Positions 27,501-32,490 of a stretch of 64,000 bases of DNA are shown here, in pieces. The stretch spans positions 72,433,046 through 72,497,045 of the forward strand of contig NC_065884.2 of NCBI RefSeq assembly GCF_932274485.2, written 5' to 3'. The notes under the pieces were generated by a model. It had not been told where the DNA came from, made no database searches, and saw nothing but the letters and a program-made list of their open reading frames with translations. The translations under genes were made by a program, and so were the position numbers. The stretch is from Patella vulgata. Taxonomy: Eukaryota > Mollusca > Gastropoda > Patellidae. The first letter of the stretch is position 1, and the number at the start of each line of letters is the position of its first letter.

Positions 27501-28699
27501 TGTGCCCAATGCAGATTTTTTTTTAGGCCTGTAATGTTATATAAACTATTTATTAACCAAACAAGACCATAATCAACTCTTGATGGCATCGGATACTCGA
27601 GATTTTAACTAGATTTGAACGGTTTGCTATTTAAAAATGTAATTTAAAAATGGGAAAGTGAGGCTAAGTCTGGTTACCACAGTGCACACATTTTTTTCAA
27701 AAATACAAACAGTGATAACTTGGCTCAGAATAAAGTTATTTAAATGAAATTTTCAGTATGTTCATTTTACATTATCTACTTTTGAGCTATTTTAGCAAGA
27801 ATGGTCAGATCTTTATCTAAATCTTATATAATGTATCTTTAAGTGGGGTTATGTTTGTTGAATTCCAAGTTTGGCCAACAGGTACACATTAATCTAGTAT
27901 ATCTCAAAATTGGGTAGATAAAAGGCTTAAAATTGTAATCAAGGTCTGTCACGCCTAAACACGAATGAAATAAAACCAAATGCGGTTGAACGTCCTACGG
28001 CTCTGCTTCGACTGGGGTAATGATAACGGACACACGTCATATCTTTGTAGAAGGTCCCACCCGAATGACTAGACGTCTTTCCTTCTAGACCCCCCCCCGC
28101 ACCCCGTGCCCCCCCCCCCCCCCCGCTGCTCTACTGACAGGGGTAAACCATTCTGGAAAATCTCGGGTAACATTCTCAGCCTGGCCGGCATTATAAACGG
28201 TGACACAATGTTGGTGGGCTAGATGTATACTCACTGATATGGAAGGGTGTGGGACGTACTAGAAGGTGGAGATACCCTGTACGTCGCGCACTGCACATGA
28301 TCCTGGTTATATCCATATAAACATAGATTATTTTATTTTAATTTTTCAGCCATTATACACGACCACGTTAAGGTCAAGGGTTACAGCTACTCACGTGTGT
28401 TGGATGGTTTCAGTTGGACGAGTCCATTAAATAGAGACACTGGTCTATTTTACAAACCCTCAGCCTTTATACGATCCAGAGAGGGAGTAGAGTTCTTTAC
28501 CAAACTAATCGCTGATCATGGATCTGTAGAGCCACCAAACGAAACAACCACACCCATGAAATCAACGACTCCAGCCAATAACAACAATAATAACAATAAC
28601 AACACTAAAAGGCCAGTCAATAACGCATCACGGTGTATCTCTAATATCTACTTTCATTTATTAATTGCTGTATTTGTAATCTCAAAATTAATTGCCTAA
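515..28699 (+). CDS. Multidomain GH1 beta-glycosidase-like protein (lactase-phlorizin hydrolase-like), 3' portion, 26 exons
   Basis: The joined exons encode tandem glycoside hydrolase family 1 (TIM-barrel) domains: a partial A and complete B, C and D. GH1 enzymes cleave beta-glucosides or beta-galactosides with two glutamates, the acid/base in NEP and the nucleophile in (I/V)TENG. Domain C has both, plus QIEG, YHW, INSY and WSLMDNFEW, so it is the one domain expected to be active. A shows NDP and YITQER, B shows YDP and YITDSS, and D shows NEP but YIAGNG. Every domain follows the same exon plan, with exon 8 of one domain fused to exon 1 of the next, which indicates growth by whole-domain duplication. 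The C-terminus is an Asn/Thr-rich linker followed by about 20 hydrophobic residues with almost nothing after them, suggesting a GPI-anchored or membrane-bound surface protein. Exons 1-3 of domain A, the signal peptide and the promoter lie left of the window. A digestive or surface glycosidase is likely; a Klotho-like non-enzymatic role for the degenerate domains is possible. Confidence 0.9.
684..823 (+). repeat. Two-copy tandem repeat across the exon 4A donor
   Basis: The end of exon 4A (aaatacacaaggag) plus the first ~60 intron bases recurs once, about 75 bases on. The second copy reads gggaagg instead of ggtaagg, so it has no GT donor. Confidence 0.8.
870..1160. repeat. Imperfect ~64-bp tandem repeat in intron
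   Basis: Four to five diverged units share tagtcagc, atctacaccg and gataata. Related fragments recur at 1735-1760 and 1940-1985. Confidence 0.75.
1187..1546 (+). mobile_element. M1 MITE, complete copy
   Basis: About 360 bp with long terminal inverted repeats (AATCTGATTAAAACACAGAT at the left, its complement at the right) and an internal tgacgtcata. Nine flanking bases on each side match at 8 of 9 (gtttatta plus one base), which fits a Mutator-like target duplication. It has no coding capacity. Confidence 0.8.
1765..1938 (+). mobile_element. M2 repeat, 3' part
   Basis: It ends with the family's conserved segment (gatggcatcgagagttgatt, then cttgcataatgtatgtttaa). The 5' half is missing. Confidence 0.7.
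2120..2410. repeat. ~40-bp minisatellite in intron
   Basis: About six to seven units of the type ttgtccactgtcgtccagta, then tttctataataaccc. Confidence 0.8.
2554..2799 (+). CDS. GH1 domain A, exon 5
   Basis: It is bounded by a strong polypyrimidine acceptor (ctttttttttcag) and a gtaggc donor. It encodes EVGITLSTD near its start and the well-kept GH1 segment [17 protein letters not shown], followed by RLPSFTTAE. Confidence 0.88.
3360..3507 (-). mobile_element. S2 SINE fragment
   Basis: 3' half of an S2 copy (cgggactaacacatggttca, taggggtctttagcagtggg). It ends 35 bases before exon 6A. Confidence 0.8.
3543..3681 (+). CDS. GH1 domain A, exon 6
   Basis: The acceptor is cttctgcag and the donor gtaata. 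It encodes [13 protein letters not shown] in place of the canonical DFxGxNxYTS, so the sugar-contacting Asn-Tyr pair is altered. Two or three cysteines follow ([12 protein letters not shown]). A truncated S2 SINE (3360-3507) sits immediately before the acceptor. Confidence 0.85.
3760..4760. repeat. Degenerate ~30-60 bp tandem array, split by an S1 SINE
   Basis: Repeats of the type gatatttggataatccagac and tatggacattccatactat run on both sides of the SINE at 4283-4647, so the array is older than the SINE. Confidence 0.75.
4283..4647 (-). mobile_element. S1 SINE, full length with target-site duplication
   Basis: It runs from the ATTTC-type tail to a tRNA-like head (complement of TGGCTCAGTGGGTAAG A box and GTTCGATCC B box). 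Flanked by gacatctgtatgga on the left and gatatctgtatgga on the right, a 14-bp target duplication with one mismatch. Confidence 0.88.
4854..5020 (+). CDS. GH1 domain A, exon 7 (nucleophile exon, degenerate)
   Basis: The acceptor is atatttttag and the donor gtaagc. The translation holds VKWITEQY and then LYITQERYL where active GH1 enzymes have ITENG, so the nucleophile Glu is replaced by Gln in my alignment. It ends with NINQALQG, the usual end of this exon. A CT microsatellite begins about 30 bases downstream. Confidence 0.83.
5051..5085. repeat. (CT)n microsatellite
   Basis: About 17 CT units, 30 bases inside the intron after exon 7A. Confidence 0.9.
5090..5305 (-). mobile_element. M3 MITE
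   Basis: About 200 bp, matching copies at 39865, 42881 and 43076 (cgtatcgaaacg, gatcctatcagg motifs in complement). The family's ends read gctaggtt...cac, with the complement at the other end. Confidence 0.7.
5480..5852 (+). mobile_element. M1 MITE, complete copy
   Basis: Same terminal inverted repeats as 1187-1546. The nine bases flanking each side match at 8 of 9 (attaatt-like, catttaatt and tatttaatt). Confidence 0.8.
6126..6154. repeat. (CT)n microsatellite
   Basis: Pure TC run directly ahead of an S1 copy. Confidence 0.9.
6188..6541 (+). mobile_element. S1 SINE, nearly full length
   Basis: B-box region gtgttcgatccc near the start, and a (atttc)n tail at the end, 55 bases before exon 8A. 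Confidence 0.87.
6596..6925 (+). CDS. GH1 domain A exon 8 fused to domain B exon 1
   Basis: The acceptor is tttttcag and the donor gtaagt. The first part encodes [19 protein letters not shown], a degenerate form of [16 protein letters not shown], then SGLHNVDF. After an interdomain linker it encodes [18 protein letters not shown], the start of domain B. The Gln of QI(E/D)G, which contacts the sugar in active enzymes, is kept. Confidence 0.9.
7375..7463 (+). CDS. GH1 domain B, exon 2 (shortened)
   Basis: Acceptor attttttag, donor gtaaat. It encodes [10 protein letters not shown] and [15 protein letters not shown]. At 89 nt it is shorter than the 128-nt equivalents in domains C and D, and the canonical SIWDTF reads SIHTDT. 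The phase is kept because the 39-nt difference is a multiple of three. Confidence 0.82.
7530..7850. repeat. GC-richer imperfect minisatellite in intron
   Basis: Diverged units share gtgcagt(a/t)g, gtggtgcctgctgct and gtagatgtcgtgttg. It happens to be open in one frame, giving a Val/Ala-rich translation with no family resemblance. Confidence 0.6.
8061..8318 (+). CDS. GH1 domain B, exon 3
   Basis: Acceptor attccttcag, donor gtagat. It encodes [17 protein letters not shown] and [11 protein letters not shown], both strong GH1 signatures (the His-Trp contacts the sugar), and ends FKRLGDK in phase 0. Its 258 nt match exon 3 of domain D. Confidence 0.92.
8480..8806 (+). repeat. Five tandem copies of the exon 4B acceptor and exon start
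   Basis: Copies begin after AG at 8491, 8549, 8620, 8691 and 8749, spaced 58, 71, 71 and 58 bases. Each holds tgtatgtttcag plus the bases encoding [15 protein letters not shown]; the longer unit adds a/gatggtaaatg. Only the last continues as the exon. Confidence 0.93.
8750..8906 (+). CDS. GH1 domain B, exon 4 (acid/base lost)
   Basis: Acceptor tgtttcag, donor gtaagc. It encodes [12 protein letters not shown], where NEP has become YDP, then [15 protein letters not shown]. It is preceded by four incomplete copies of its own acceptor and first ~50 coding bases (8480-8749). Only this fifth copy runs on into the full exon. Confidence 0.87.
8930..9080. repeat. Short imperfect tandem repeat
   Basis: About three ~60-bp units of gagggtatc...tgtagattac...ataacaattgacg type, right after the exon 4B donor. 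Confidence 0.6.
9226..9462 (+). CDS. GH1 domain B, exon 5
   Basis: Acceptor ctaacacag, donor gtaacg. It encodes [16 protein letters not shown], then [17 protein letters not shown] and an N-glycosylation-like NIT near the end. All residues of the GH1 WFAHPI block are kept although the active-site exons are degenerate. Confidence 0.9.
9477..9527. repeat. (ATCA)n to (AGCA)n microsatellite
   Basis: About ten tetranucleotide units in the intron after exon 5B. Confidence 0.9.
9875..10004 (+). CDS. GH1 domain B, exon 6
   Basis: Acceptor tgatttcag, donor gtaagc. It encodes [15 protein letters not shown], where active GH1 domains have DFxGxNxYTS, and ends VKTWMG. This is the same position relative to the barrel as the other exon 6 copies. 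Confidence 0.85.
10440..11108. mobile_element. Repeat with (GTCC)n and inverted cgcccacat/atgtgggcg ends
   Basis: It starts tatacgcccacattttcatg and ends gaaaatgtgggcgtatc, with a (gtcc)n run near the left end. Inside are about three ~180-bp units sharing aaaaatcacgtttttagctt and gtggaccctatag. This architecture is widespread in mollusc genomes. It has no coding capacity. Confidence 0.75.
11253..11416 (+). CDS. GH1 domain B, exon 7 (nucleophile lost)
   Basis: Acceptor tgaatttag, donor gtaact. It encodes [19 protein letters not shown], then YITDSSLSG where active enzymes have ITENGVSD (Glu to Asp). It ends YTNNILKG. Confidence 0.86.
11507..11850 (+). mobile_element. S2 SINE, full length with TC tail
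   Basis: tRNA-like head (ggatggccgaatggttag A box, ggtttcgaatccccgg B box), body gctaaagacccctacgcgca, and a long (TC)n tail. Confidence 0.9.
12237..12566 (+). CDS. GH1 domain B exon 8 fused to domain C exon 1
   Basis: Acceptor ttatttcag, donor gtatgt. The first part encodes [15 protein letters not shown], a broken form of WSLMDNFEW, then SYGLYQVDY. After a Gly/Pro-containing linker it encodes [20 protein letters not shown], the canonical start of domain C. Confidence 0.9.
12852..13065 (-). mobile_element. S2 SINE, with internal gap
   Basis: Minus-strand S2 from the tail to the head. Its head end adjoins the first repeat copy of the exon 2C acceptor array. Confidence 0.85.
13071..13340 (+). 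repeat. Six copies of the exon 2C acceptor and exon start
   Basis: GTAAAG-type copies begin at 13072, 13119, 13166, 13217, 13265 and 13312 (spacing 47, 47, 51, 48, 47). Two of the decayed copies also carry atatgggatacattt of the coding sequence. Only the last is followed by the whole exon. Confidence 0.9.
13312..13439 (+). CDS. GH1 domain C, exon 2
   Basis: Acceptor tatttacag, donor gtaaga. It encodes [32 protein letters not shown], all canonical GH1. Five imperfect copies of the acceptor and exon start precede it at 47-51 base spacing (from 13072). The copy used here is the only one followed by the full exon. Confidence 0.9.
13521..13795 (-). mobile_element. M1 MITE, truncated
   Basis: Internal tgacgtcagac and one terminal repeat (cgaaacgaaataggatctgt) remain. 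It ends 46 bases before exon 3C. Confidence 0.75.
13842..14093 (+). CDS. GH1 domain C, exon 3
   Basis: Acceptor attttacccag, donor gtttgt. It encodes [17 protein letters not shown] and [19 protein letters not shown], textbook GH1. It ends EYGEK in phase 0. A truncated M1 MITE lies just upstream of the acceptor. Confidence 0.93.
14720..15285. repeat. ~62-bp minisatellite before exon 4C
   Basis: About eight to nine units of gaatcatccatgttttatga, then ttctcaaggaattgatcacc. It runs up to the acceptor of exon 4C but does not include exon bases. Confidence 0.85.
15293..15473 (+). CDS. GH1 domain C, exon 4 (acid/base NEP intact)
   Basis: Acceptor attgtttcag, donor gtaata. It encodes [19 protein letters not shown], carrying the intact acid/base Glu, then GEFAPGI and [17 protein letters not shown] 62-bp minisatellite fills the end of the intron before it. 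Confidence 0.93.
15503..15741 (+). mobile_element. S1 SINE, head-truncated
   Basis: Starts at cctgacaaggacagctgtct and ends ccccatttcatttcatttc. Confidence 0.87.
15846..16013 (+). mobile_element. S2 SINE, 3' half with TC tail
   Basis: Contains ctgctaaaaacccctacgcg, ttagtcccgaaatgacctag and a TC tail. Confidence 0.87.
16210..16452 (+). CDS. GH1 domain C, exon 5
   Basis: Acceptor tttaattag, donor gtttgt. It encodes [43 protein letters not shown] and [15 protein letters not shown], a complete and canonical GH1 segment. Confidence 0.92.
16793..16931 (+). CDS. GH1 domain C, exon 6
   Basis: Acceptor atatgtttag, donor gtaagt. It encodes [13 protein letters not shown], with the Asn and Tyr of the sugar subsite kept, and ends DVDPSWPG. 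The last coding bases and the donor recur about eight times downstream (16921-17300). Confidence 0.91.
16921..17300 (+). repeat. ~44-bp tandem array derived from the exon 6C donor
   Basis: About eight units, each holding a version of tcatggccggggtaagtaga, that is, the last ten coding bases plus the donor. Several keep GTAAG or GTAGG. Confidence 0.88.
17594..17882 (-). mobile_element. Dispersed repeat C, inverted relative to 61555-61828
   Basis: Shares gagagcatgcgcaataaata, cgccgaacataactgatttg and gtcccaaatatt with the other copy in complement. Confidence 0.75.
18123..18307 (+). CDS. GH1 domain C, exon 7 (nucleophile ENG intact)
   Basis: Acceptor catcatttag, donor gtaaat. It encodes [19 protein letters not shown], then [13 protein letters not shown] with the catalytic nucleophile Glu, and [15 protein letters not shown]. 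This and exon 4 make C the only domain here with both catalytic residues. Confidence 0.93.
18430..18650. repeat. ~55-bp imperfect tandem repeat
   Basis: Four to five units of ctacaaatttattaggaaaa, then actcattgttgcacttt. Confidence 0.7.
18655..18966 (-). mobile_element. M2 repeat, inverted
   Basis: Begins atacattatgtaagaactaa and ends gaatgcccctttaa, i.e. both M2 ends in reverse. It lies 60 bases before exon 8C. Confidence 0.8.
19026..19358 (+). CDS. GH1 domain C exon 8 fused to domain D exon 1
   Basis: Acceptor tcttttgaag, donor gtaact. It encodes [19 protein letters not shown] and RFGLYQVDF, the intact GH1 C-terminal sugar-binding signature, then [11 protein letters not shown]. After a Pro-rich linker it encodes [20 protein letters not shown], a diverged domain D start in which QIEG is replaced by FQGG. 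Confidence 0.93.
19400..19675. repeat. ~55-bp imperfect tandem repeat
   Basis: About five units with tcttataatagacgccatgt and gatgagttg. Confidence 0.75.
20028..20098. repeat. 20-bp tandem repeat, about four units
   Basis: Units of catcttgacaatggctgc. Confidence 0.85.
20236..20363 (+). CDS. GH1 domain D, exon 2 (GC donor)
   Basis: Acceptor tatgttacag. The donor appears to be AAG|gcaagt, a GC-AG intron. The resulting 128 nt equals exon 2 of domain C, and the joint to exon 3 ([14 protein letters not shown]) matches the C-domain joint. The sequence itself is strongly diverged ([14 protein letters not shown]) and lacks SIWDTF. Confidence 0.8.
20577..20961 (+). mobile_element. M2 repeat, near-complete
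   Basis: From gagataagataaagagttga to tgcataatgtatgtttaa. Ends 30 bases before exon 3D. Confidence 0.82.
20992..21249 (+). CDS. GH1 domain D, exon 3
   Basis: Acceptor attgttaacag, donor gtgagt. It encodes [16 protein letters not shown] and [20 protein letters not shown]. The sugar-contacting His of YHWDLP is Thr here. Its length (258 nt) matches domain B. An M2 repeat ends about 30 bases before the acceptor. Confidence 0.9.
21440..21545 (-). mobile_element. Third tRNA-derived SINE head or fragment
   Basis: The complement reads tggcagctcagtgaat (A-box-like) and ggttcgagcccggtg (B-box-like) at SINE spacing. The head differs from both S1 and S2. Confidence 0.5.
21990..22383 (+). mobile_element. 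M2 repeat, near-complete, abutting an acceptor
   Basis: From gatttagataaagagatggc to cataatgtatgtttaa. The exon 4D acceptor AG is 13 bases past its end, so the element lies where the branch point and pyrimidine tract would be. Confidence 0.82.
22397..22580 (+). CDS. GH1 domain D, exon 4 (NEP intact)
   Basis: Acceptor gtatttttcag, donor gtatga. It encodes [18 protein letters not shown], with the acid/base Glu present, then [19 protein letters not shown]. The acceptor lies 13 bases past the end of an M2 repeat copy. Confidence 0.92.
22640..22800 (+). mobile_element. LINE 3'-end remnant
   Basis: The translation LKTHLF and the downstream ccgccttgagcat...gtgcgctatataagaa are typical of the 3' ends of CR1/L2-type non-LTR elements. 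The rest is missing. Confidence 0.55.
23400..23770. repeat. 30-bp minisatellite
   Basis: Eight to nine nearly identical units of aataacaactttataaattc atttacacaa between 23525 and 23770, with decayed units before and after (to about 23930). Confidence 0.9.
23937..24330 (+). mobile_element. M2 repeat, near-complete
   Basis: Same family and orientation as 20577-20961 and 21990-22383. Ends about 50 bases before exon 5D. Confidence 0.82.
24381..24596 (+). CDS. GH1 domain D, exon 5
   Basis: Acceptor atttttcag, donor gtaaga. It encodes [38 protein letters not shown] and [10 protein letters not shown]. The donor with its flanks recurs 68 bases downstream. An M2 repeat ends about 50 bases before the acceptor. 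Confidence 0.9.
24588..24682 (+). repeat. Two-copy repeat across the exon 5D donor
   Basis: The string aatttaggtaagaattcaaa occurs at the donor and again 68 bases downstream. Confidence 0.85.
24690..24940 (+). mobile_element. LINE remnant, end of reverse transcriptase frame
   Basis: The translation holds [19 protein letters not shown] and [10 protein letters not shown], the conserved C-terminal tail of CR1/L2-like non-LTR retrotransposons, followed by a (att)n tail. It is 5'-truncated to about 250 bp. Confidence 0.8.
25017..25312 (+). mobile_element. S1 SINE with internal deletion
   Basis: B box gtgttcgatccc at the start, atttc tail at the end. Confidence 0.87.
25515..25716. mobile_element. 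MITE with GCAAAGCCCAGCTT ends
   Basis: About 200 bp with terminal inverted repeats ggcaaagcccagctt and aagctgggctttgc. Confidence 0.75.
25814..25928 (+). CDS. GH1 domain D, exon 6
   Basis: Acceptor tattttcag, donor gtaagt. It encodes [15 protein letters not shown], a good match to the GH1 DFxGxNxY block, and ends GVTNNDR. At 115 nt it is 24 nt shorter than exon 6 of domain C. Confidence 0.9.
26978..27300 (+). repeat. 67-bp tandem array across the exon 7D acceptor
   Basis: Copies start at 27043, 27110, 27177 and 27244, exactly 67 bases apart, after a decayed one near 26978. Each has ttattattctag plus 55 bases of the exon, with coding differences (IRPVLNM in the copies, IRKMLNV in the exon). 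Confidence 0.93.
27244..27422 (+). CDS. GH1 domain D, exon 7 (nucleophile lost)
   Basis: Acceptor attattgtag, donor gtacat. It encodes [20 protein letters not shown], then [10 protein letters not shown] where ITENGVSD is expected, so the nucleophile Glu is Gly while the following Asn-Gly is kept. Three exact-period (67 bp) partial copies of the acceptor plus 55 exon bases precede it, and a fourth decayed one lies further upstream. Confidence 0.9.
27463..27845 (-). mobile_element. M2 repeat, inverted
   Basis: Starts aacatacattatgcaagagc, 40 bases after the exon 7D donor. Confidence 0.78.
27963..28195 (-). mobile_element. S1 SINE, diverged
   Basis: Has aatgaaataaaacc, gtcctac and actgacaggggtaaacca in S1 order, with a C-rich low-complexity patch inside. 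Confidence 0.65.
28350..28699 (+). CDS. GH1 domain D exon 8: C-terminus with Asn-rich linker and hydrophobic tail
   Basis: Acceptor atttttcag; the frame ends at TAA 28697-28699. It encodes [20 protein letters not shown] (degenerate WSLMDNFEW), [10 protein letters not shown] and a final barrel helix. A Thr/Pro/Asn-rich stretch follows, with two runs of Asn (AAC/AAT codons, prone to slippage), and then about 19 hydrophobic residues ending SKLIA. With no basic cytoplasmic tail, a GPI-attachment signal is the better guess; a type I membrane anchor is the alternative. Confidence 0.9.
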
Positions 28700-28786
28700 A
28701 AAATATAACCAACATGAAGCAAGGGATAAACCATGACTCTGGGATTAGAATGGAATCAAGGATAACAGACGAGGAAGAAGTCCGAT

Positions 28787-28792
28787 ATTAAA
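28787..28792 (+). terminator. Possible poly(A) signal ATTAAA of the GH1 gene
   Basis: This variant hexamer lies 88 bases after the stop codon. No canonical AATAAA is seen close by. Only transcript data could confirm use. Confidence 0.25.
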
Positions 28793-28845
28793 AGAAAGAT
28801 TGCGGAGTATATCTCCGACATGTATCGAGTTCACTTTCTCCACAT

Positions 28846-29165
28846 AAGTTATATTTATAGCACGGCTTTCATGAGTTTACAGGTTTAACCACAGAGGCCA
28901 TAGACCGAGGTGTTAAACCCGTTAACGCATGAAGCGTGCTATAAATAACTTGTAACATTGACACCCGCTCAACATGCTCGTTGTTATTGCACAGATAACC
29001 CACCCCAATTCTCTATATGATTTCTAGTAAACAAGCAAAAGTGTGCAATAACAATGAAAATTTCTAGTTATTGCACGGTTAAGCTCCAGGCAGTCTGCTA
29101 GAGGGAAAACAATCTGCTTATTCAACAAGAACAAAGGAAGATTTCCCGTCAATGTTACAATATTT
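28846..29165. mobile_element. Palindromic repeat downstream of the GH1 stop
   Basis: 28846-28951 is an imperfect hairpin (aagttatatttatagcacg paired with cgtgctataaataactt). The following part, up to gatttcccgtcaatgttaca, recurs at 63673-63843 together with half of the hairpin. Confidence 0.7.
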
Positions 29166-29269
29166 TTTTCCCCATCTTATTTCAAATTTGGATCTGTGAC
29201 ATGCAGATCTATAGATAGTAAAACAGAAATCATATTTAAGTTTTCATCTGTTGATAGTAAACGATAAAT

Positions 29270-29745
29270 ATTGCTGTAATATAACATGCTGTCAATATTA
29301 TGATGTAATGATAATATAGCATGTTTCCAATATTATAATATAATGATAATTTAAGATATAATGACGCAATGATAATTTAAGATATAATGATGCAATGATA
29401 ATTTAACATTGTGATGTAATGATAATATTATGATGTAATGATAATTTGATAATATAATGATGCAATGATAATATACCTTGTTGTCAACATTGTGATGTAA
29501 TAATAATATTATGATGTAATGATAATTTAAGATGCAATTATAATTTAACATGTTGTCAACATTGTGATGTAATGATAATATAAAATGTTGTAAATATTAT
29601 GATGTAAAATAATTAGTGTAATTGATGTAATGATAATATAATTGTTGTAGTTGGTGTTATGTAATGAAAATATAACATGGTGTAAATATTGCGATGTAAT
29701 GATAGCATAAAATGTTGTCAATATTGGAATATAATGAGCTTTAAT
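29270..29745. repeat. A+T-rich tandem array
   Basis: Many units of gatgtaatgataatataa and acatgttgtcaacattgt. Unit length is irregular (about 30 bp). Confidence 0.85.
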
Positions 29746-30375
29746 TAACCACGACATTTAATTAATCCTTTGAATTGATTGTTAAAACAATTTTATAATT
29801 TATTATAAATGTCAGTCGGATTTATTGTTGATCGAATCAGTTGTTTGATGTTTTCTTCTCTAAATATGTACAACTGATATAAAGTGCTTTAAAATGTACA
29901 TCTTCTTATGCAAATTAACATTAAGCGGTGCAATGTCTATTTTCTGTATTGTCCGCTGGTTTATCTTGTAGATTTTTGATTTACGTGTAGTGCGGTCCTC
30001 CTGCACTTACTAATACAATATGTAATATTTTCTTTAAACAGAGAAAACCTAGCACTGAATACAGTCGCAAAAATGCGACCTGTCTTGACGGCTGTCTTTT
30101 GCTAACTGACTTTACTTGACGGGTGTTGTATTTAACATGTTCTGGACCTATATACCCCATTTTCTTATTAAATAATTTACAATTGTTTTACTTCATAGAT
30201 GATTGGAAAGTTCCAATCGATGTGATATTAAGATTTCGATAGTGTTCATTTTAAAACCTGATTTTAATTTTAAGTACGAACTACGCCATAATATAAGGAT
30301 GTATACTGTTTAGAATATAGTCTATTTATGTCTGTATTTTATTTTGGAATTATCCTTCTTGTCTATTTCCTCAAT
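29746..30375. other. Intergenic, nothing recognised
   Basis: A+T-rich sequence without a supported gene or repeat that I can identify. Confidence 0.6.
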
Positions 30376-30519
30376 CAATTGTGGTTAATGCTAAAAGCTA
30401 AGGCCCATTGCAGGGCAGGGCACAATCTCGTCAATAATCACGTGCCCTAATCCTATTTACATATCGTGACCCATGACAAAATCTGCAATGGGCCTTAACT
30501 TTTAGCTTTTAGCCAATTG
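30376..30519. mobile_element. Hairpin MITE
   Basis: Inverted arms caattg...ctaaaagctaaggcccattg and its complement flank a central aataatcacgtgccctaatc. A related core lies at 32590-32640. Confidence 0.8.
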
Positions 30520-31270
30520 TTTGTAAATGTATTGCCATTTATTGTAATTTGATAGTTAGCCTTGCAATAAGAAAGTATGGAATATCTGTGATATATAAAT
30601 TTATAAAAGAAAATTAACTAAAGGTTATTGGATTGTGTTTTCATGAGTATTAACACTACAGAAATTCACGGCATCCTCTGGAAGCAGGCCACCATTAATT
30701 TTCCATATCTTGGTACCCACCGATTGTAGTGCCGGCTATATTGAGATATATTTTTCTCCCTCCTCTCATGTCATTTTGCAGGCTTATCTGTATTGACTTA
30801 TTGGTGTAGAATTAATGAAGAGACATGGAGTTTCTATTTTCTGGCTGGTTTGATGTCAGATTGAGACTTTTAAAGCGGAAGAATACACCAGTAAAGCTGC
30901 TTGGATTTGTTTTAGCACTAACACGGACATGATATTCTGACCCCAGTCTGCTGTGAATTTCAGTAATTGAAATTTTGGTGGTCAACCTCTTACAAATTTA
31001 GTACTCTGATGATCCCATGATGCCATACTGGCTGTGGTGTATAGGGGACTTCGCAACGAAATTTAGGGAATGGGCTACTTATTTAACTTTAGAGTCAATG
31101 AAGAAGTTAATGGTGGTCTGCACCCGTCTTATTTACAGAGTTATCCCCCTTTTAGTAGAAAACAACGTTATCTGATTAACCTATTGAAAGGGAAAAGTTA
31201 TTTGAAGTTAGGCTCTGTCCGTTCGTGGTTAAGTGATTATACATAACATGATTCCCTTGATAAATTCCCA
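30520..31270. other. Intergenic, nothing recognised
   Basis: No convincing frame or repeat structure on either strand. Confidence 0.5.
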
Positions 31271-31284
31271 TTCCTTCTGTTTCG

Positions 31285-31437
31285 CCATTAGACGACTGTC
31301 CCAGTTTGACCATCAGACGATTCTTTCTTTTTGACTATCAGACGATTACCTGTGTTTGACTTTCATCCATTTGCCACTTTTTAACTGTTATACGACTGTC
31401 GCTTTTCGGCCATCATACAATTCCTTCTTTTTGATCC
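31285..31437. repeat. ~32-bp tandem repeat
   Basis: About five diverged units of gaccatcagacgattccttc-like sequence. Confidence 0.7.
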
Positions 31438-31558
31438 TACTCCTATTTCTAATTCAAGCCTTTTTGTATCCTTGTTAGGCCCTCCATAGTGAACCACTGA
31501 CAAGGGGAAACCACGTAGGGCCATCCCAAGGACATTTCTGAGTTAACACCGGGATCAT
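31430..31558 (-). mobile_element. S1 SINE fragment, inverted copy of 31998-32130
   Basis: Shares private variants with the plus-strand copy at 31955-32210 (ggatggccctac, gaattagaaataggagta in complement), so one was copied from the other. Confidence 0.75.
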
Positions 31559-31559
31559 T

Positions 31560-31792
31560 ACTAACGTTGATAATAAATAAAGACTCGATTATCCATTTTT
31601 ACGTTAAATTGTCCATCAGAAAATGTATTCAAATCCAGTAAATAGCGTAGGCCAAGGATGGAATCGAGGGTGTATTGTGATCTTGATAAGTTATTTAAAT
31701 TAATGTCTCATTAATACTGTAGATAACATTTCAGGTCTAAAGAAAGACCTGCAATAGGCAGATTTATTTCTTGCATAATGCATGTTTAAAGG
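31560..31792 (+). mobile_element. M2 repeat, 3' two thirds
   Basis: Ends tgcataatgcatgtttaa. It lies between the inverted S1 fragment and the S1 copy at 31955. Confidence 0.78.
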
Positions 31793-31954
31793 AAGCAGCC
31801 ATTGACAAAGAGCGCAAATTCATTATCATATTATGACTTTAGTGATCAGCAAAATATATAAGTTTGGTTTTCATAAATAATGCCTTGTAATGGGTATTTA
31901 CCCTAACAACAGAAACACGTGTTCCAGACAACCATCTCCTGTGCTTCTAGGTAA

Positions 31955-32212
31955 ACGGAGTGTCTCAATGAGTAAGCCACTGGCTCGCTAACCAGGAGGT
32001 ATCGGGTTCCCTCCCGGTGTTAACTCAGAAATGTCCTTGGGATGGCCCTACATGATTTCCCCCTTGTCAGTGGTTCACTATGGAGGGCCTAACAAGGATA
32101 AAAAAGGTTGGAATTAGAAATAGGAGTAGGACGTAGTGGCGTATGCCCGTCGTCATTTACCCAATCGGTGCAGAAAAGTAAGACGTCAAACATCATTTCA
32201 TTTCCTTTGCTT
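31955..32212 (+). mobile_element. S1 SINE, diverged
   Basis: Head tctcaatgagtaagccactg, tail catcatttcatttcc. Confidence 0.75.
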
Positions 32213-32381
32213 ATGGCAAGCATGAATAAACAATTCGTAAATATTACATAGCAAACTATTCTTCCAATCACCTATACGTATTGAAATAGATCGTACACGA
32301 AGCGGGATTTGTTTACGTTTTAGTAGAACATCTGATATCACTTTCGTAGGTAATCAGTCTGTCATATGTTTGTGTGTTTTT

Positions 32382-32490
32382 AAAACGCGGTGGCTCAGTG
32401 AGTAAGGCGTTGGCGTCCCGTGTGCGATCCAGGTGATGGCTGACCACGTTCTTCGGTATTTTCCGGATTTTTCTCTCTTGTCAGGTGGTT
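32382..32490 (+). mobile_element. S1 SINE head fragment
   Basis: Starts ggtggctcagtgagtaaggc and continues to ctcttgtcaggtgg. Confidence 0.65.

Noticed and set aside
29351-29757. Frames rich in HYIIILSLHHN
   Set aside because: Translation of the A+T-rich tandem array at 29270-29745.
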